Positions 34,614-43,223 of a stretch of DNA of 64,000 bases are shown here, piece after piece. How positions within the stretch are numbered: position 1 is the first letter of the stretch; every line of letters begins with the position of its first letter. The position numbers and the translations under genes are program-made. The notes beneath the pieces were generated by a model. The model ran no database searches, was not told the DNA's origin, and worked only from the letters and a program-made list of their open reading frames with translations. The DNA is from an uncultured Erythrobacter sp. GTDB taxonomy: Bacteria; Pseudomonadota; Alphaproteobacteria; Sphingomonadales; Sphingomonadaceae. The stretch covers positions 124,001 to 188,000 of the forward strand of contig CAJXJR010000005.1 of NCBI GenBank assembly GCA_913055155.1, read 5' to 3'.

Positions 34614-34927
34614 CACTTTCCCTCCCCCGCGGTCAGCTCGGCCAGCCATTCGCGCGTCTCTGGCGGCGCGCTGTCGACAAGCCAGCCACAAATGGCGGGC
34701 GTTTCATACGGGTGCACCTCGGCAAGGCGGCTCGTGGCGGAAGCCAGCAGGCTGGCCTCCGTCTTGAACAGCACGCCGACCTCACCGGCCGATTGCACCT
34801 CGCCCTCATAGCTGAAGATCGAAAGCAATTCAGGTAGAATATTCGCGCAGGCTACCAGTTTCTCCTGCAACAGGATTTCGGCGGCCTGCCGGGCCCCTTC
34901 GACCGAATCGAAAGGGCTCCAGATCAT
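34613..34927 (-). CDS. cutA: CutA-family divalent-ion tolerance protein
   Basis: 104 residues from ATG 34927 (MIWSPFDSVEGARQ), following ctaA after 14 bases. Family phrases are LVACANILP, SIFSYEGEVQ, FKTEASLLASATSRLAEVHPYETPAI. CutA proteins are stable trimers with a ferredoxin-like fold, linked to copper tolerance in E. coli but of uncertain general role. The reading frame stays open far upstream through ctaA in another frame; this is a high-GC artefact, not a fusion. Confidence 0.92.
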   Translation of the reverse strand: MIWSPFDSVEGARQAAEILLQEKLVACANILPELLSIFSYEGEVQSAGEVGVLFKTEASLLASATSRLAEVHPYETPAICGWLVDSAPPETREWLAELTAGEGK

Positions 34928-34941
34928 GGCCGCCTGCCCCG

Positions 34942-35997
34942 TCACCCGGCGCGCCTTCCCAGCACGTGAGCGCCCCAGGCAAAGGCTGCAACCAGCAGCG
35001 CGCCAACCAGCTGGTGAGCCACTGCCACCCACAGCGCGACACCGGTCATCACCGTGGCGATCCCCAGCAGGATCTGCACGCCGACCACGGCGTTGATGGC
35101 GATCGAGGCTCGCCGCTCGAGCGGTTTGACGCGGCGTGCCAGCACGATCAGTGCCGCTGCCGCGACCCACGCCCACCAGCGGTGGAGGAAGTGGAGCCAA
35201 AAAGGATCGTGGGTGAAAGTCCACAGTGCCCCGCGCGACCAGTCCGCCTCCGGCACCAGGCGACTCTGCATCAGCGGCCAGCTGTCCGACGCGAGACCGG
35301 CATTGAGGCCTGCCACCCAGGCCCCCAGCAACAGTTGCAGGAAGGCAATCACCGCGACCAGCGCGGCCAGGCCGGTAAACCGCGCCGGCGTACCGCGCCC
35401 ATCGGCATCGAGCTGGCACAGGTCGAGCGCGGTCCAGACAAGGCCTGCGAGCGTGAAAAAGGCCGTCAACAAGTGAATCGAGAGCCAGAAGTGCGAGACA
35501 TCGGTCATCTCGCTGCCCAGTCCCGACCGGACCATGAACCAGCCAAAGGCCCCTTGCAGCCCGCCCAGGGCCAAGAGCGCCAGCAGGCGCGGCTTGTAGC
35601 CGCTGGGGATGGCCCCGCGCACCCAGAACCACGCCAGCGGCACGGCGAAGGCAAGGCCGATAATCCGGCCCAGCAGGCGGTGGAACCATTCCCAGAAAAA
35701 GATGAACTTGAACGCGGCAAGGTCCATCCCGGCGGGGCCGGAGACGTTCTGGTACTCGCCGGTCTGCTTGTAGAGGTCGAATTCGGCTTGCCAGTCGGCT
35801 TCGCTGAGCGGCGGCAGCGCGCCGGTGACCGGCTTCCATTCGGTGATCGAAAGGCCACTTTCGGTCAGCCTGGTGATGCCGCCCACGGCGACCATTATCA
35901 GCACCAACGTGGCAACTGCCAGCAACCAGCGCGCCAGGGCCAGCGGTCGCGGGCTGCGAGCATCGGCGGGCTGACGGGGAATTGCGGAAGCGACCAT
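34942..35997 (-). CDS. ctaA: Heme A synthase, COX15/CtaA type
   Basis: 351 residues from ATG 35997 (MVASAIPRQP). About eight membrane helices; conserved phrases are GGITRLTESGLSITEWKPVTGALPP, FIFFWEWFHRLLGR, and HRWWAW and VAHQLVGA near the end, with the His residues that bind heme b and substrate heme. It oxidises heme O to heme A for cytochrome aa3 oxidase. It is divergent from the MerC gene; a Zur-like palindrome lies in the 128-bp gap, nearer to merC. Confidence 0.95.
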   Translation of the reverse strand: MVASAIPRQPADARSPRPLALARWLLAVATLVLIMVAVGGITRLTESGLSITEWKPVTGALPPLSEADWQAEFDLYKQTGEYQNVSGPAGMDLAAFKFIFFWEWFHRLLGRIIGLAFAVPLAWFWVRGAIPSGYKPRLLALLALGGLQGAFGWFMVRSGLGSEMTDVSHFWLSIHLLTAFFTLAGLVWTALDLCQLDADGRGTPARFTGLAALVAVIAFLQLLLGAWVAGLNAGLASDSWPLMQSRLVPEADWSRGALWTFTHDPFWLHFLHRWWAWVAAAALIVLARRVKPLERRASIAINAVVGVQILLGIATVMTGVALWVAVAHQLVGALLVAAFAWGAHVLGRRAG

Positions 35998-36096
35998 TTG
36001 CGTGGGGATGTGCAACTTTGTGGCCAGATTCGCAAGCTCGACCTTGGTGCAGCGATCCCACACTGCGGGAAAGCCTGCGGCCAAGCCCCTTGCGCA

Positions 36097-36113
36097 ATGT
36101 TATGACGTTACAT
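36097..36113. promoter_or_regulatory. Zur-like operator upstream of the MerC gene
   Basis: ATGTTATGACGTTACAT is an imperfect palindrome resembling the alphaproteobacterial Zur box, TGTTATA-N-TATAACA. It ends 12 bases before the MerC start, where bound repressor would block initiation. The match is by eye and imperfect in the centre. Confidence 0.42.
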
Positions 36114-36125
36114 AAATGGGCGCGC

Positions 36126-36494
36126 ATGGCTTCTATCACTCCGTGGATTCGCGATCGTATCGATCGATTCGGCGTGGCGCTTTCGGCGCTGTGCCTGCTC
36201 CACTGCGTGCTGGGGATCGTGCTGGTTGCTGGCCTTGGTCTGGGTGGCACCTTCCTGCTCGACCCCGATATCCATCGCTATGGCCTGCTGGCTGCGACCA
36301 TGGTGGCCGGTGTGGCGATCGGCCTGGGTGCCGTGCGCCACCGTCGGCCCTGGCCTTTCGTGATCGCCATGACGGGCCTCTCCTTCATGGGCGGCGCGTT
36401 GGCCGTGGGTCACGGTTTCGAAGAGGCCGTGCTGACCATGATCGGCGTCACGCTGGTGGCCATGGGCCACATCCTCAACTTGCGCTGCGCCTGA
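36126..36494 (+). CDS. MerC-domain membrane protein
   Basis: 122 residues from ATG 36126; ATG 36102 is in frame but lies inside the Zur-like palindrome. Four hydrophobic helices, the first with a cysteine pair in ALCLLHCVLGIV as in MerC metal transporters, plus a final Cys in HILNLRCA. MerC imports mercuric ion in mer operons; chromosomal copies like this, without mer genes, may handle zinc or another metal. The Zur-like site upstream favours zinc, as inference. Confidence 0.78.
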   Translation: MASITPWIRDRIDRFGVALSALCLLHCVLGIVLVAGLGLGGTFLLDPDIHRYGLLAATMVAGVAIGLGAVRHRRPWPFVIAMTGLSFMGGALAVGHGFEEAVLTMIGVTLVAMGHILNLRCA

Positions 36495-36513
36495 CTTTGT
36501 CTATCTGGCGCTG

Positions 36514-36726
36514 GTGATGACCACGCCGATTTCCCTTACCGTCAACGGCGAGCCGCGCCGCACCTCTGCCGCGACCATCGCCGATTTCGTTCGCGAACTG
36601 GGCCTGAAGCCGGAAAAGGTGGCCGTCGAACACAACGGCGAAATCGCCCCGCGCTCCACGCTGGAACAGGTTGCGCTTTGCGATGGCGACCAGCTGGAGA
36701 TCGTCCACTTCGTTGGCGGCGGCTGA
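36514..36726 (+). CDS. thiS: ThiS sulfur-carrier protein
   Basis: 70 residues with the ubiquitin-like fold pattern: ISLTVNGEPRRT, VAVEHNGEIAPRSTLEQVALCDGDQLEIVHFVGGG, ending in the Gly-Gly tail that becomes a thiocarboxylate. It delivers sulfur to ThiG for the thiamin thiazole. It lies 19 bases after the MerC stop and 68 bases before thiG. I looked for a TPP riboswitch in front and saw none. Confidence 0.93.
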   Translation: MMTTPISLTVNGEPRRTSAATIADFVRELGLKPEKVAVEHNGEIAPRSTLEQVALCDGDQLEIVHFVGGG

Positions 36727-36794
36727 CCATAGACTCGCGCTGAATTCCCCGATCGGCCTTGCCTAGGCGCGGGCAGGTGGATACCGCCAGCCGC

Positions 36795-37598
36795 ATGACC
36801 GAGATGCAGACCATTTCCACCGACTCCGCCGACGACACCTGGGAAGTCGCCGGCCACCGCTTCACCAGCCGCCTGATCGTGGGCACGGGCAAGTACAAGG
36901 ACTTTGCCCAGAACGCCGCCGCAGTCGAAGCTTCGGGCGCGGAGATCGTCACCGTGGCGGTGCGCCGGGTGAATATCTCCGATCCCAGCCAGCCGGTGCT
37001 GATGGATTACATCGATCCAAAGAAGATCACTTACCTGCCCAACACCGCGGGCTGCTTCACCGCCGAAGACGCAATCCGCACGATGCGCCTGGCGCGCGAG
37101 GCAGGCGGCTGGGACCTGGTGAAGCTGGAAGTGCTGGGCGAAGCGAAGACGCTCTATCCCAACATGGTGGAAACCATCCGCGCCTGCGAAGTGCTGGCCA
37201 AGGAAGGCTTCAAGCCGATGGTTTACTGCACCGACGATCCCATCGCGGCGAAGCAGCTGGAAGAGGCGGGCGCAGTGGCGATCATGCCGTTGGGCGCGCC
37301 CATCGGTTCGGGCCTTGGTATCCAGAACCAGGTGACCATCCGCCTGATCGTGGAAGGCGCCAATGTTCCGGTGCTGGTCGATGCGGGCGTGGGCACGGCG
37401 TCCGACGCTGCCGTGGCGTTGGAACTGGGCTGCGACGGCGTGCTGATGAACACCGCCATTGCCGAAGCCAAGGACCCGATCCGCATGGCCCGGGCGATGA
37501 AGCTGGCGGTGGAGGCCGGGCGCGAGGCCTATCTCGCCGGTCGCATGGGGCGGAGGAAGTATGCCGATCCGAGCTCGCCGCTGGCGGGGCTCATCTAA
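36795..37598 (+). CDS. thiG: Thiazole synthase ThiG
   Basis: 267 residues from ATG 36795. TIM-barrel signatures are [58 protein letters not shown] (catalytic Lys), [15 protein letters not shown] and [36 protein letters not shown]. It condenses DXP, dehydroglycine and ThiS thiocarboxylate into the thiazole phosphate. Confidence 0.96.
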   Translation: MTEMQTISTDSADDTWEVAGHRFTSRLIVGTGKYKDFAQNAAAVEASGAEIVTVAVRRVNISDPSQPVLMDYIDPKKITYLPNTAGCFTAEDAIRTMRLAREAGGWDLVKLEVLGEAKTLYPNMVETIRACEVLAKEGFKPMVYCTDDPIAAKQLEEAGAVAIMPLGAPIGSGLGIQNQVTIRLIVEGANVPVLVDAGVGTASDAAVALELGCDGVLMNTAIAEAKDPIRMARAMKLAVEAGREAYLAGRMGRRKYADPSSPLAGLI

Positions 37599-37658
37599 CA
37601 CCAAATATTAACCATAAACGCGCAGACCTTCCCCTGACACCGCAAGGGAAAGGCCGTC

Positions 37659-38189
37659 ATGGGTTTCGAATCGAAGACATTCTCGCTGACCATCGCCGAA
37701 ATGCGCGAGTTCGCAGGCTTTGCCGAGTACGAGCAGGAATTCATCGAACGCGCGCTCGATATCGCGCTGGGCCGCAGCGATGCCTTCAAGACCTGGAGCG
37801 CTTCCGAGCAGGACCAGCGCGCCATTCGCAGCCAGTACCTGGCCTATCGCGAACTCAAGCACCTGCGAGGCATCATTCCGGGCAGCAATTCCTTCGATGG
37901 GGTCGAAGGGCTGATGGGTCCGCTGCTGCGCATCTCCGCGCAGGACCTGGCGCAGGAACAGCTCGACAGTTTTTCCGCTTACCGTTTCCTCTATGAGCGC
38001 CTGCTCGGCGCCGCAGTGCGGCCATTCCTTCCCGCAGCCTTCTGCGCTGCGGCCGCACTGCCCCAGATTCGCCCCGAACGTCGCCGCATGCTGCTGCAAT
38101 CCTTGAGCGAAGCCGCCGCCACGGCGCCCGCGTGGTCTCGCAAGGAACCGGCCTTCTTCCCGGAAAAGATCGAAGTCGAAGCCGCCTAG
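37659..38189 (+). CDS. Protein of unknown function
   Basis: 176 residues from ATG 37659, soluble and mostly helical, starting MGFESKTFSLTIAEMREFAG and containing SEQDQRAIRSQYLAYRELKHLRGIIPGSNSFDGVEG. No signal peptide, membrane segment or catalytic motif is visible and I do not recognise the family. Its 3' end overlaps the convergent acyl-CoA synthetase stop by 4 bases. Codon use looks like that of its neighbours, supporting a real gene. Confidence 0.68.
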   Translation: MGFESKTFSLTIAEMREFAGFAEYEQEFIERALDIALGRSDAFKTWSASEQDQRAIRSQYLAYRELKHLRGIIPGSNSFDGVEGLMGPLLRISAQDLAQEQLDSFSAYRFLYERLLGAAVRPFLPAAFCAAAALPQIRPERRRMLLQSLSEAAATAPAWSRKEPAFFPEKIEVEAA

Positions 38190-39982
38190 TACAGCGCGTC
38201 CAGCCGATCCTGGTAGGCCTCGCGGATCTGCATGCGGCGAATCTTCATCGTGGGCGTCATCATGTTGTTCTCGACACTGAAAGGTTCGTCCGCCAGCACG
38301 AACTTGCGGATCTTCTCGATCACCGACAGGTCCTGGTTGGTGCGGTCGATCGCTGCCTTGATCGCGGCCCGGAAGGCGGGCAGGTCCTGCAGCGCGGTCA
38401 TGTCGAACTTCTCGTCGTTGTCGCGTGCCCACTGCACTGCCCATTCGACATCGGGCACGATCAGCGCGACCATGTAGGGGCGCTTGTCGCCCGAGACCAT
38501 CGCCTGGCTGATTTCCGGCTGCAGCGTGAGCATGCCTTCCAGCTTCTGCGGCGCGACATTGTCGCCCTTGTCGTTGACGATGATGTCCTTCTTGCGGTCG
38601 GTGATCTTGATCCGGCCCTTCTGGTCGAGGTGACCGACATCGCCGGTGTGCAGCCAACCGTCGTGGAGGGCATTTTCCGTGTCCTGCGGGCGTTGCCAGT
38701 AGCCCTTCATCACCAGCTCGCCGCGCACCAGGATCTCGCCGTCTTCGGCAATCTTCACTTCCACCCCGCGCAACGGCGGGCCCACGGTGTCGAGCTTGAT
38801 GCCCGCGCTGGGATAGTTGCAGGCGATCACCGGCGCGCTTTCGGTCTGGCCATAGCCTTGCAGCATGGTGAGCCCCATGGCCGAGAAGAAGCCGCCCACT
38901 TCGGGGTTGAGCGGTGCGCCGCCCGATACCAGCGCCTTGATCCGACCGCCGAACCGCTGGCGGATCTTGGGCCGCAGGGTGGCGGTGAGCAGCATTTCGT
39001 CGGGCTTGGTCAGCAATCCTGCACGCCCTGTCGATTGTCTTTCCCCAAGCCGCAAGGCGCGGCCGAGCAGGAAATTGGCGAGCTTGCCCTGTTTCTCGAT
39101 GGCCTTGATCATCTTGCCGCGCAGCACTTCGAACAGGCGCGGGACCACCACCATGATGGTCGGTTGCGCTTCCTCGAGGTTGGTCGAAAGCTTGTCCAGC
39201 CCTTCGGAGAACCAGATGTCGGCGCCAAGGCCCAGCGGCAGGAAGAAGCCTGCCGTGTGTTCGAAGGCATGGCTGAGCGGCAGGAACGATAGGAACCTTT
39301 CCTCCTCCCAGCCGAAATCGTGTTCGATCACGTGCGCGGCGGCAGCGACGTTGTGCAGGATTGCGCCGTGGTGCAGCATCACCCCGCGCGGGGCGCCGCT
39401 GGTGCCGCTGGTGTAGATGATGCAGGCCAGGTCGTCGCGGGTGACAGGCGCCATGCGCACCTCCACCGCCTTGCGTGCGGCCACGGGATCACCGGCGGTC
39501 ATGTCTGCCCACTTGTGCAGGTCGAACGATCCCGACTGCGCCGTGGAGATGCCCTCCATGACGATCACGTGCCGCGCCTTGTCGATTTCCATCAGCGCGG
39601 GGAACAGCGGCTGCGCCAGCTTGCTGTTGGAGACGAACACGGCGCTGGCGCCCGAATCGTTCAGGATATGCTCGTGATCGCGCTGGGTATTGGTGGTGTA
39701 GGCTGGCGTGGTCACGCAGCCGGCGGCCATGATGGCAAGGTCGGCGATGCACCATTCCGGGCGATTTTCGGAAACGATCACCACCCGGTCCCCGTCGCGC
39801 AGGCCCATCTTGCGCAGGTTTTCGGCCAGCAGGCAGACCTGTTTCGCGGCCTCGGCATAGGAGATGGAGGTCCAGGTACCGTCGATCTTGGCCGTCAGGA
39901 ACGGCTTGTCGCCCTGTTCGTCAGCGCGCTGCAGGAACAGCGAGACGAGATTGGGGGCGTTGTCGATATCGGCAAGTTCCAC
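38186..39982 (-). CDS. fadD: Long-chain acyl-CoA synthetase (AMP-forming)
   Basis: 598 residues from GTG 39982, with GGGAGAA about 9 bases upstream; there is no ATG near the conserved N-terminus (VELADIDNAPNLVSLFLQRA). The AMP-binding motif IIYTSGTSGAPRGVMLHH, the GYGQTES motif and HTGDVGHLDQKGRIKITDRKKDIIVNDKGDNVAPQ (A8 hinge) are all present. It resembles the FadD15/ACSL class that activates fatty acids to acyl-CoA; the chain preference is unknown. Confidence 0.9.
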   Translation of the reverse strand: MELADIDNAPNLVSLFLQRADEQGDKPFLTAKIDGTWTSISYAEAAKQVCLLAENLRKMGLRDGDRVVIVSENRPEWCIADLAIMAAGCVTTPAYTTNTQRDHEHILNDSGASAVFVSNSKLAQPLFPALMEIDKARHVIVMEGISTAQSGSFDLHKWADMTAGDPVAARKAVEVRMAPVTRDDLACIIYTSGTSGAPRGVMLHHGAILHNVAAAAHVIEHDFGWEEERFLSFLPLSHAFEHTAGFFLPLGLGADIWFSEGLDKLSTNLEEAQPTIMVVVPRLFEVLRGKMIKAIEKQGKLANFLLGRALRLGERQSTGRAGLLTKPDEMLLTATLRPKIRQRFGGRIKALVSGGAPLNPEVGGFFSAMGLTMLQGYGQTESAPVIACNYPSAGIKLDTVGPPLRGVEVKIAEDGEILVRGELVMKGYWQRPQDTENALHDGWLHTGDVGHLDQKGRIKITDRKKDIIVNDKGDNVAPQKLEGMLTLQPEISQAMVSGDKRPYMVALIVPDVEWAVQWARDNDEKFDMTALQDLPAFRAAIKAAIDRTNQDLSVIEKIRKFVLADEPFSVENNMMTPTMKIRRMQIREAYQDRLDALY

Positions 39983-40106
39983 GCGAAGATTCTCCCTGCG
40001 TCCGGTTGGGTCCGGCCCTGTGTCCGTCCAGAGAGTTAGGCGGCACGGGCGCGGGGGGCAAGTCTGCTGCGTTGCCAGAGCGGCCTGCCATGCTAAGAGC
40101 AGCGCC

Positions 40107-41834
40107 ATGTCGCTAACCCGCTTTTGTAGCGCCGCCCTTGCGTTGGTGCTGGCCGCTTGCACGCCCCTTTCCACCCCTGTCGACACGGCCCCTGCCACGC
40201 CTGCCCACATCGCGGCAGTGGAGCCTTTCGTGATCGCGGCCAATCCGCTGGCGGCCCGAGCCGGGATGGAGGTGCTCGAACGCGGCGGCAACACGGCGGA
40301 CGCGGCGCTGGCGGTGCAGGCCATGCTCTCGCTGGTCGAGCCGCAGAGTTCGGGCATGGGTGGCGGGGCCTTCCTCACCTATTTCGACGCCGCCAGCGGC
40401 GAGGTGATTATCTACGACGGGCGCGAGACCGCCCCGGCGCAGGCCAGCCGCACGATGTTCCTCGACAACAGCGGGCAGCCGCTGGGTTACCGCGATGCCG
40501 TGGTGAGCGGGCGGGCGACCGGCGTGCCCGGCGCCGTTGCGGCGCTGGCCATGCTGCACGAAGAGCACGGCGCCTTGCCGTGGGACGGCCTGTTCGACGC
40601 CGCGATCGAGACGGCAGAGGACGGCTTCATCATCAGCCCGCGGCTGGGGCGGTTCCTGGGAATCGACTTCCCGCAGCTCTCGCAGCCCGATGCAGCTGCC
40701 TATTTCGCGCGGGCAGACGGCACGCGCAAGCAGGCGGGCGACCGCTTGCGCAACCCTGAATATGCGGATTTCCTGCGCCGCCTGTCCACCCAGGGTACAG
40801 ATGCGCTCTACAAGGGCAGCACGGCCGCACGGATCGTGCAGCGCACGCGCGCCGCGCCGCGCGGCGGCACCATGACCATGACGGACCTTGCCAACTATCG
40901 CCCCGTGCGTCGCCAGCCGGTGTGCAACCCGTGGCGCGAATACCGCGTCTGCGCGCCGCCCCCGCCATCCAGCGGCGCGGCGATGCTCGAACTGCTGGCC
41001 TTGCTGGAGCGGACCGATATCGCTTCGCGCGGCCCGGACGATCCGCAGGCCTGGTACCTGTTCGCCGAGGCGAGCCGCCTGATGTACGCAGACCGCGACG
41101 CCTATTTCGGCGACGGCGACTTTGTCGACGTGCCGGTGGCGGGCCTGCTAGACCCGGCCTACCTCGATGCGCGTGCGGCGCTGATCGGGCCGCGCGCCGC
41201 CGCCGAGGTTTCGCCGGGCCAGCCGGCGGGCGCGCCGCTGGCGATGGAAGACCTGACGCACGAGCCGGCGGGCACCTCGCACTTCATCGTGCGCGACCGG
41301 CACGGCAACGTGCTGTCGATCACCACCACGGTGGAATCGATCTTCGGTACCGGGCGCATGGTCGACGGCTTCTTCCTCAATAACCAACTGACCGATTTTG
41401 CCTTCAACCCCTTTCAGCCGAACGGCGATCTGGCACCCAATGCCGTGGCGCCGGGCAAGCGTCCGCGCAGTTCGATGGTGCCGCTGATCCTGCTCGATGC
41501 CGAAGGGAATTTTGCCGGCGCCATCGGCTCTGCGGGTGGCAATTCGATTCCCGCCTATGTCGGCAAGACGCTGGTGGCGGCGGTCGACTGGAGCCTGCCG
41601 ATGCAGCAGGCGCTGGCACAGCCGAACCTCGTCGCGCGCGGCAATCGCATCGGCGGCGAAGTGAGCGCGTTCGACCCGGCGATCGTCGAAGGCCTGGCCG
41701 AGCGCGGGATCGACCTGGTGCCCGGGCAAGGCGAGGATTCGGGTGTGCACGCGGTGCTGATCCGCGAGGGTGGCCGCGTGGACGGCGGCTATGATCCGCG
41801 GCGCGAAGGCGTGGTGCTGATCGGTACGCCTTAG
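40107..41834 (+). CDS. ggt: Gamma-glutamyltransferase, predicted lipoprotein
   Basis: 575 residues from ATG 40107. The signal sequence ends in the lipobox ALVLAACTP, so the mature protein is lipid-anchored. The family N-terminus (AANPLAARAGMEVLERGGNTADAALAVQAMLSLVEPQSSGMGGG) and the nucleophile Thr in GTSHFIVRDRHGNVLSITTTVES, where autocleavage makes the small subunit, are intact. The enzyme hydrolyses or transfers the gamma-glutamyl group of glutathione in the periplasm. It converges on pyrD with a 7-base gap. Confidence 0.92.
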   Translation: MSLTRFCSAALALVLAACTPLSTPVDTAPATPAHIAAVEPFVIAANPLAARAGMEVLERGGNTADAALAVQAMLSLVEPQSSGMGGGAFLTYFDAASGEVIIYDGRETAPAQASRTMFLDNSGQPLGYRDAVVSGRATGVPGAVAALAMLHEEHGALPWDGLFDAAIETAEDGFIISPRLGRFLGIDFPQLSQPDAAAYFARADGTRKQAGDRLRNPEYADFLRRLSTQGTDALYKGSTAARIVQRTRAAPRGGTMTMTDLANYRPVRRQPVCNPWREYRVCAPPPPSSGAAMLELLALLERTDIASRGPDDPQAWYLFAEASRLMYADRDAYFGDGDFVDVPVAGLLDPAYLDARAALIGPRAAAEVSPGQPAGAPLAMEDLTHEPAGTSHFIVRDRHGNVLSITTTVESIFGTGRMVDGFFLNNQLTDFAFNPFQPNGDLAPNAVAPGKRPRSSMVPLILLDAEGNFAGAIGSAGGNSIPAYVGKTLVAAVDWSLPMQQALAQPNLVARGNRIGGEVSAFDPAIVEGLAERGIDLVPGQGEDSGVHAVLIREGGRVDGGYDPRREGVVLIGTP

Positions 41835-41841
41835 GGTTCGT

Positions 41842-42879
41842 TCAGTCGCCTTCGGTCCCCACCGCCTCGGCAATCGAGGCAAAGCCGTCGCGGCGCATCA
41901 GCTGTTCCAGGCCTTCGCAAATGTCCTTGGCGATTCCCGGCCCGCGATAGGTCATGGCGCTGTACAGTTGCACCAGGCTGGCCCCGGCACGGATGCGCTC
42001 CCACGCATCTTCGGCGGTGGCGATGCCACCCACGCCGACCAGCGGAATGGCGCCACCCGAGGCCTTGCGGAACTGTCGCAGGATATCGAGCGCCAGCGGT
42101 TTCAAAGGTGCGCCCGAGAGCCCGCCGGCCTCGTCTGCGTGGGCCGATGCAAGATCGGGCCGCGAAATGGTGGTGTTGGCAACGATCAGCGCGCCAAGCT
42201 GCTTGTCGATGGCGATACGGGTGATCGCCTCGACGTCGGCGCCCTGCAGGTCGGGCGCGACTTTCAGGAACACCGGAGGCCCGTCCGTCCCGCGCGCTTC
42301 CAGCACCCCGTCGAGCAGCTCCACCAGCGCACCTACATCCTGCAAGGCGCGCAGGCCCGGCGTGTTGGGGCTGGAGATATTGACCGCCAGATAGGTGGCC
42401 AGCGGCGCCATGATCCGCGTCATCGCGGCATAATCGGCAATGCGATCCTCGCTATCCTTGTTGGCGCCGATGTTGATGCCCAAAACGCCCGCGCGATTGC
42501 CACGCGCCGCGATCCGCGCTGCGGCGGCTTCGGCCCCGCCGTTGTTGAACCCCATGCGATTGATCACCGCGCGGTCTTCTTCCAGCCGGAACAACCGCGG
42601 CTTCGGGTTGCCCGGCTGCGGGCGCGGGGTGATGGAGCCGACTTCGACGAAACCGAAACCCAGCCCCAGCAGCGCATCGGCCACTTCGGCATCCTTGTCG
42701 AACCCGGCAGCCATGCCCAGGGGATTGGGGAAGGTGATGCCTGCGACCTGCGTCTGCAGCGGCCCGCCGGGCGCGAAGGGCTTGCCTGCGGGCATGGTTT
42801 TCAGGGCCTTGATGGCCAGCCCGTGGGCGCGTTCGGCATCGAGCATGAACAGGGCCGGTCGGATCAGCGAATAAAGCAT
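41842..42879 (-). CDS. pyrD: Dihydroorotate dehydrogenase (quinone), class 2
   Basis: 345 residues. The N-terminal membrane-associating helix (MLYSLIRPALFMLDAERAHG) marks class 2. FMN-site phrases are NPLGMAAGFDKDAEV, RLFRLEEDRAVINRMGFNN and GVGGI; the catalytic Ser is in VNISSPNTPGLR. It oxidises dihydroorotate to orotate with ubiquinone in pyrimidine synthesis. Confidence 0.96.
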   Translation of the reverse strand: MLYSLIRPALFMLDAERAHGLAIKALKTMPAGKPFAPGGPLQTQVAGITFPNPLGMAAGFDKDAEVADALLGLGFGFVEVGSITPRPQPGNPKPRLFRLEEDRAVINRMGFNNGGAEAAAARIAARGNRAGVLGINIGANKDSEDRIADYAAMTRIMAPLATYLAVNISSPNTPGLRALQDVGALVELLDGVLEARGTDGPPVFLKVAPDLQGADVEAITRIAIDKQLGALIVANTTISRPDLASAHADEAGGLSGAPLKPLALDILRQFRKASGGAIPLVGVGGIATAEDAWERIRAGASLVQLYSAMTYRGPGIAKDICEGLEQLMRRDGFASIAEAVGTEGD

Positions 42880-43015
42880 GGCAATCCCCTTGGCAGCATG
42901 GTGGCCTGCCGCGCAATCCCTTGCGGACCTCGAGCCCGCGGCAATCCTTTGCTGACCGAGCGCCAGATCATGCCATCAACAGCGCCTAAACCGCCGGAAT
43001 GGCGTCTTCTTACAA

Positions 43016-43137
43016 TTGCCTCGAGCAAGAATCGTTTATCTATCGCCCCGCGACCCGAAGGGCTCGAAGCGTTTTGCGCGACGAGTTCTCTACTTTAACA
43101 GGGCGGCTTTCCCAGGGGGATGGCCGCCCTCTTTTTT
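43016..43137 (+). ncRNA. Candidate small RNA with its own terminator
   Basis: The 344-bp gap 42880-43223 lies between divergent pyrD and the DUF885 gene and holds no supportable protein gene. A weak promoter-like TTGCCT (43016-43021) and TATCTA (43037-43042) are followed by an 8-bp stem with two GU pairs (43059-43066 with 43082-43089) and then a strong intrinsic terminator at 43101-43137. An orphan terminator on the plus strand, 87 bases before the next start, suggests a transcript of about 90 bases ending there, or an attenuated leader of the DUF885 gene. The rest of the gap should carry the pyrD promoter, which I could not pinpoint. Confidence 0.4.
43101..43137 (+). terminator. Orphan intrinsic terminator
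   Basis: A perfect 7-bp stem, GGGCGGC (43101-43107) with GCCGCCC (43123-43129), and TCTTTTTT directly after it. No plus-strand gene lies immediately upstream, so it ends either a small RNA or a prematurely stopped leader. Confidence 0.8.
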
Positions 43138-43223
43138 GCGACACCGTTCGCGTTACAGGGCCTTTCGCTGACAGGCGGCATGGCTTAGGGCACCGGGGAC
43201 CTGTTTCAACGAGGACCTCCCCC

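Noticed and set aside
34613-36250. Apparent 545-residue fusion reading through ctaA into cutA
   Set aside because: Only the last 104 codons match CutA; the rest is ctaA in the wrong frame. CutA has its own ATG at 34927.
36495-36513. TPP riboswitch expected before thiS
   Set aside because: Only 19 bases separate merC and thiS, and no riboswitch-like conserved blocks are seen in the MerC leader.
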